IMG/VR virus record: IMGVR_UViG_3300022937_000104
Coordinates: 1 to 30,273 of that record
DNA from: a virus
DNA: 30,273 nucleotides
Reading direction: 5' to 3' (one strand)
This document shows positions 28,305-30,273 of the stretch, one piece after another (the stretch's first letter is position 1; each line of letters begins with the position of its first letter). The position numbers and the translations under genes are program-made. The notes beneath the pieces are model-generated. The model did no database searches, was not told the DNA's origin, and saw only the letters and a program-made list of their open reading frames with translations.

Positions 28305-29260
28305 TATACAAAGCCCTCCGGTTTATTAACAAAATCACCTTTTGCAAACGATTTAAGATCAAATTTAGATACAGCTCTCCTTGAGTAGTTTGGTGAAACT
28401 GTAACTGTTATAGTACTTCTAGTAGGAACATAATTTGGTTTTGGATCTCCTGATATCGTCGCTGGAATATAATCAATGTCAGAACCTAATTCAATTTGGA
28501 AGTTTTTAATTAATACAGGAATATCGTTTAATACGTATTTTCCGTATCCGTTAAGACGCGACAATAAAGGTGGATTTCCGATATGGGCGCCGTTACCATA
28601 AAACATCTTTGTCATTGTTCTTAAAAAATGTACACACGCTAACCAGTATAATGCATCACTTGTATTTTCAATATAAAACTCTCCCATAAGAGTAATGTCA
28701 TCAACTTTGCTACTCTGGTAAGCATGGAAAGCATAATTACTATGTGTAGGAGCAATTTCACTATAGTTTGCACTGTGTTGTAACATAACTGTTGGCGTGA
28801 AAGGAAATACCATTCGTTGTCCAGTTTCTCTTAATGGAGCAAGAACCATACCTTCTTGTATTTGTGTAGGAACAGACAAGCTAACTCGCCAATCGTTTTC
28901 ACCTGCAACTGAATTTGATGAAACTGTTGCTTGTGTAGGTTGTGGCTTGCTAGGATTTGCACCATCAGTTACACCTTGTAGTGCATTGCCTGCCATCCTA
29001 ATAGATGACCCTACATTAAAGGCAGAACTAGTATTTTGAAATATGTTATCTATGTTTGATAACGCACTGCTTGCTAGTCCAACAGCAGAACCTAAAGGAG
29101 TTGATTTTAAAAAACCGCCAATACTAGAGGAACCGACAGATGATAGTGTTTGGTTTAAATTTCTTGAAACTGAAGAAATGGTAGACGACACATTTGAAAA
29201 ATTTTGTGTTGCACTACTTACTGCGTTTGCAAGATTGTTAAATGCTCTGAATAATGCCAT
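28304..29260 (-). CDS. Baseplate/tail-tube junction protein (gp48/gp54-like), 318 aa
   Basis: The first 100 residues are Ser/Asn-rich and probably helical. Residues about 120-300 form a beta-rich tube-like domain: DWRVSLSVPTQI, MVFPFTPTVMLQHSANYSEI, DDITLMGEF, NTSDALYWLACVHFLRTMTK, and YVPTRSTITVTVSPNYSRR. This pattern belongs to T4-like proteins that cap the hub and start the tail tube (T4 gp48 364 aa, gp54 320 aa). The length is closest to gp54, but I cannot separate the two by eye. It is the first gene of the late baseplate operon. Its ATG at 29260 follows AGGAG with a 7-base spacer. A late-promoter-like CTAAATA lies 16 bases upstream. Confidence 0.72.
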   Translation of the reverse strand: MALFRAFNNLANAVSSATQNFSNVSSTISSVSRNLNQTLSSVGSSSIGGFLKSTPLGSAVGLASSALSNIDNIFQNTSSAFNVGSSIRMAGNALQGVTDGANPSKPQPTQATVSSNSVAGENDWRVSLSVPTQIQEGMVLAPLRETGQRMVFPFTPTVMLQHSANYSEIAPTHSNYAFHAYQSSKVDDITLMGEFYIENTSDALYWLACVHFLRTMTKMFYGNGAHIGNPPLLSRLNGYGKYVLNDIPVLIKNFQIELGSDIDYIPATISGDPKPNYVPTRSTITVTVSPNYSRRAVSKFDLKSFAKGDFVNKPEGFV

Positions 29261-29276
29261 AGTAATCTCCTACTAG

Positions 29277-29283
29277 TATTTAG
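29277..29283 (-). promoter_or_regulatory. Putative late promoter of the baseplate operon
   Basis: The minus strand reads CTAAATA (ACTAAATA with the base before), a partial match to TATAAATA. By T4 spacing the transcript would start near 29271, at the A of the AGGAG ribosome site, giving an 11-base leader. The same short arrangement is seen before the 200-aa gene. It directly abuts the -35 box of the divergent sigma factor promoter. Confidence 0.5.
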
Positions 29284-29312
29284 TTGACAAAATTAACTGC
29301 ATATATTATAAT
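29284..29312 (+). promoter_or_regulatory. Consensus sigma70 promoter for the late sigma factor gene
   Basis: TTGACA (29284-29289) and TATAAT (29307-29312) are separated by exactly 17 bases, a perfect match to the host housekeeping promoter. Transcription would start near 29319 and leave a leader of about 18 bases with the GGAG site of the gp55-like gene. This fits early expression by host RNA polymerase before phage factors accumulate. Confidence 0.88.
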
Positions 29313-29336
29313 AACTATATTATTAACGGAGATACC

Positions 29337-30155
29337 ATGAGACCAAGGAATTATCTAAACAACAAAGACATTTTACTCGAAATACACAGATCAAAAAATA
29401 AATTTTGCAGTTATACTGACGAACAATACGCTAATTATGATATAATTTTACCTGATATTGAAAAAATTAACATCAGGACTATTGCCGAAGCAAAACGAAA
29501 CAAAGCTAAACGTCTTAGTACTTCTGATTACGAAAGACGAAAAATGGCAGGAGAAAAGGTAAAACAAGCAGACTGCGAAGTTGATTATAAAAGTATTACA
29601 AAAGAAGAACTTATTTTTCGAATTATGACGTTTGATCACATTCCAGAAGAGCCCGGTCGTAAGAAAAATCCTAAAACAGAAGCAGATCGTAAAACAAAAC
29701 TTAACTTTCCTCCATTTCATCATTACAAATTTAATGATGATGGTGAACTTGAGTTAGTTGGAAAAAGTCATTGGATTGGCGGTATGGAAAACGGACATTT
29801 TTCTAAAGATCACGGTAAAGCAACTGATAAACTTGCAATGATGTGGATGAAATTAGTAGATCGTTATGCAACTCGCGGCAATGTTCGCGGTTATACGTAC
29901 AACGACGAAATGAAAGGGCAAGCAATATTGCAACTTGCACAAATTGGATTACAATTTGATGAGTCTAAAAGCCAAAACCCTTTTGCTTACTATACAGCAG
30001 CAGTTACAAACTCATTTGTACGTGTTATCAACATTGAAAAACGCAATCAAAACATTAGAGACGATATCCTCGAAATGAATGATTTAAATCCATCGTTTAC
30101 AAGACAACACGCCGGAGAATGGGAAGCAAGTCTAAAAAGAAACTCTGAGTCATAA
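29337..30155 (+). CDS. 55: Late-transcription sigma factor, gp55-like (272 aa)
   Basis: The C-terminal half has the T4 gp55 family core: RGYTYNDEMKGQAILQLAQI (region-2-like helix) and NPFAYYTAAVTNSFVRVINI, EKRNQNIRDDILEMNDLNP and PSFTRQH. gp55 replaces the host sigma factor and directs RNA polymerase to TATAAATA-type late promoters, acting with the gp33 co-activator and the gp45 clamp in T4. The N-terminus (YLNNKDILLEI) also matches the family. At 272 aa it is longer than T4 gp55 (185 aa); the extra part is a basic, Pro-containing segment around residues 60-145 (EEPGRKKNPKTEADRKTK). The ATG has GGAG with a 5-base spacer. It is transcribed away from the baseplate operon, and the gp47-like gene follows 63 bases downstream. 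Confidence 0.9.
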   Translation: MRPRNYLNNKDILLEIHRSKNKFCSYTDEQYANYDIILPDIEKINIRTIAEAKRNKAKRLSTSDYERRKMAGEKVKQADCEVDYKSITKEELIFRIMTFDHIPEEPGRKKNPKTEADRKTKLNFPPFHHYKFNDDGELELVGKSHWIGGMENGHFSKDHGKATDKLAMMWMKLVDRYATRGNVRGYTYNDEMKGQAILQLAQIGLQFDESKSQNPFAYYTAAVTNSFVRVINIEKRNQNIRDDILEMNDLNPSFTRQHAGEWEASLKRNSES

Positions 30156-30162
30156 TTTTCGT

Positions 30163-30191
30163 TTGACATTTAAAAATTAAGGTGCTATAAT
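30163..30191 (+). promoter_or_regulatory. Consensus extended -10 sigma70 promoter for the gp47-like gene
   Basis: TTGACA (30163-30168) and TATAAT (30186-30191) are separated by 17 bases, and TG at 30183-30184 adds an extended -10. All core positions match the consensus. It starts 7 bases after the gp55 stop codon. The expected start is near 30198, 21 bases before the TTG start codon. No terminator separates it from gp55, so the next gene is probably also reached by read-through. Confidence 0.88.
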
Positions 30192-30218
30192 AATAGCAAT
30201 TAGTAGAGGAATCTTATT

Positions 30219-30273
30219 TTGTTTAAAAAAGCGGCAGTCTTTACAGACATACACTTTGGTCTAAAAGGCAACA
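30219..30273 (+). CDS. 47: Recombination endonuclease subunit gp47/SbcD-like, 5' end only
   Basis: An open frame begins at TTG 30219-30221, 8 bases after AGAGGA (30205-30210), and reads FKKAAVFTDIHFGLKGN to the window edge. The Asp-x-His with a following Gly (FTDIHFG) is the first metal-binding motif of calcineurin-like phosphoesterases at the start of SbcD/Mre11/gp47 proteins (T4 gp47 begins with LGDWHLG). With gp46 it processes DNA ends for recombination-dependent replication. Only 18 codons are visible. TTG is chosen because no ATG or GTG is in frame between the promoter and the motif. Confidence 0.75.
   Translation, partial: MFKKAAVFTDIHFGLKGN

Noticed and set aside
1-30273. Defence or anti-defence island, CRISPR array, tRNA cluster or mobile element
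   Set aside because: All the space is filled by structural, sigma-factor and recombination genes. No spaced direct repeats, cloverleaf sequences, transposase motifs or terminal inverted repeats were seen.

Overview
The window is a stretch of an AT-rich, marine T4-like myovirus (Straboviridae-like or Kyanoviridae-like, contractile tail). The protein sequences resemble the baseplate modules of T4-like cyanophages and pelagiphages more than that of T4. This is a judgement from remembered family patterns, not from a search. The host cannot be read directly; an AT-rich marine bacterium such as SAR11 or a picocyanobacterium would fit. No tRNA, rRNA, CRISPR array, insertion sequence or attachment site was seen. 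Coding density is close to complete: the longest gap between genes is 76 bases, so no gene-free stretch exceeds 300 bases.

Minus strand, 29260 down to 1, is one late, co-directional baseplate block. In transcription order it holds: a tail-tube/baseplate junction protein (gp48/gp54-like, 318 aa); a short gp53-like wedge protein (98 aa); a large probable hub protein (1113 aa); a lysozyme-like protein with a polyglycine linker (629 aa); a gp5-like central spike with an OB-fold, a histidine-rich beta-helix and a C-terminal M15 peptidase (909 aa); gp25; an enlarged gp6 (1147 aa); a giant 5140-aa virion protein in the position T4 uses for gp7; a 200-aa probable structural protein; and the first codons of one more gene. 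Most neighbours are 1 to 19 bases apart or overlap by one base, as expected of one translationally coupled operon. Late-promoter-like elements (xxTAAATA) lie ahead of the first gene, ahead of gp6 and ahead of the 200-aa gene.

Plus strand, 29337 to the right edge, is a divergent early or middle module. It holds a gp55-like late sigma factor and then the start of a gp47/SbcD-like recombination nuclease. Each is preceded by a perfect TTGACA-N17-TATAAT promoter. The sigma factor promoter abuts the late promoter of the baseplate operon back to back, so the gene for the late sigma factor sits directly beside a promoter its product probably recognises.

The genes together describe assembly of a contractile-tail baseplate: wedge (gp53, gp25, gp6, giant protein), hub and spike (1113-aa protein, gp5, lysozyme-like protein) and tube junction (318-aa protein). 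The most unusual object is the 15.4-kb giant gene. It appears to contain a seven-bladed FG-GAP-like propeller interrupted by large insertions, several CBM5/12-like units and many repeated beta modules. The spike also differs from T4: the lysozyme-like domain is on its own polypeptide and the gp5 homologue carries a zinc peptidase instead.
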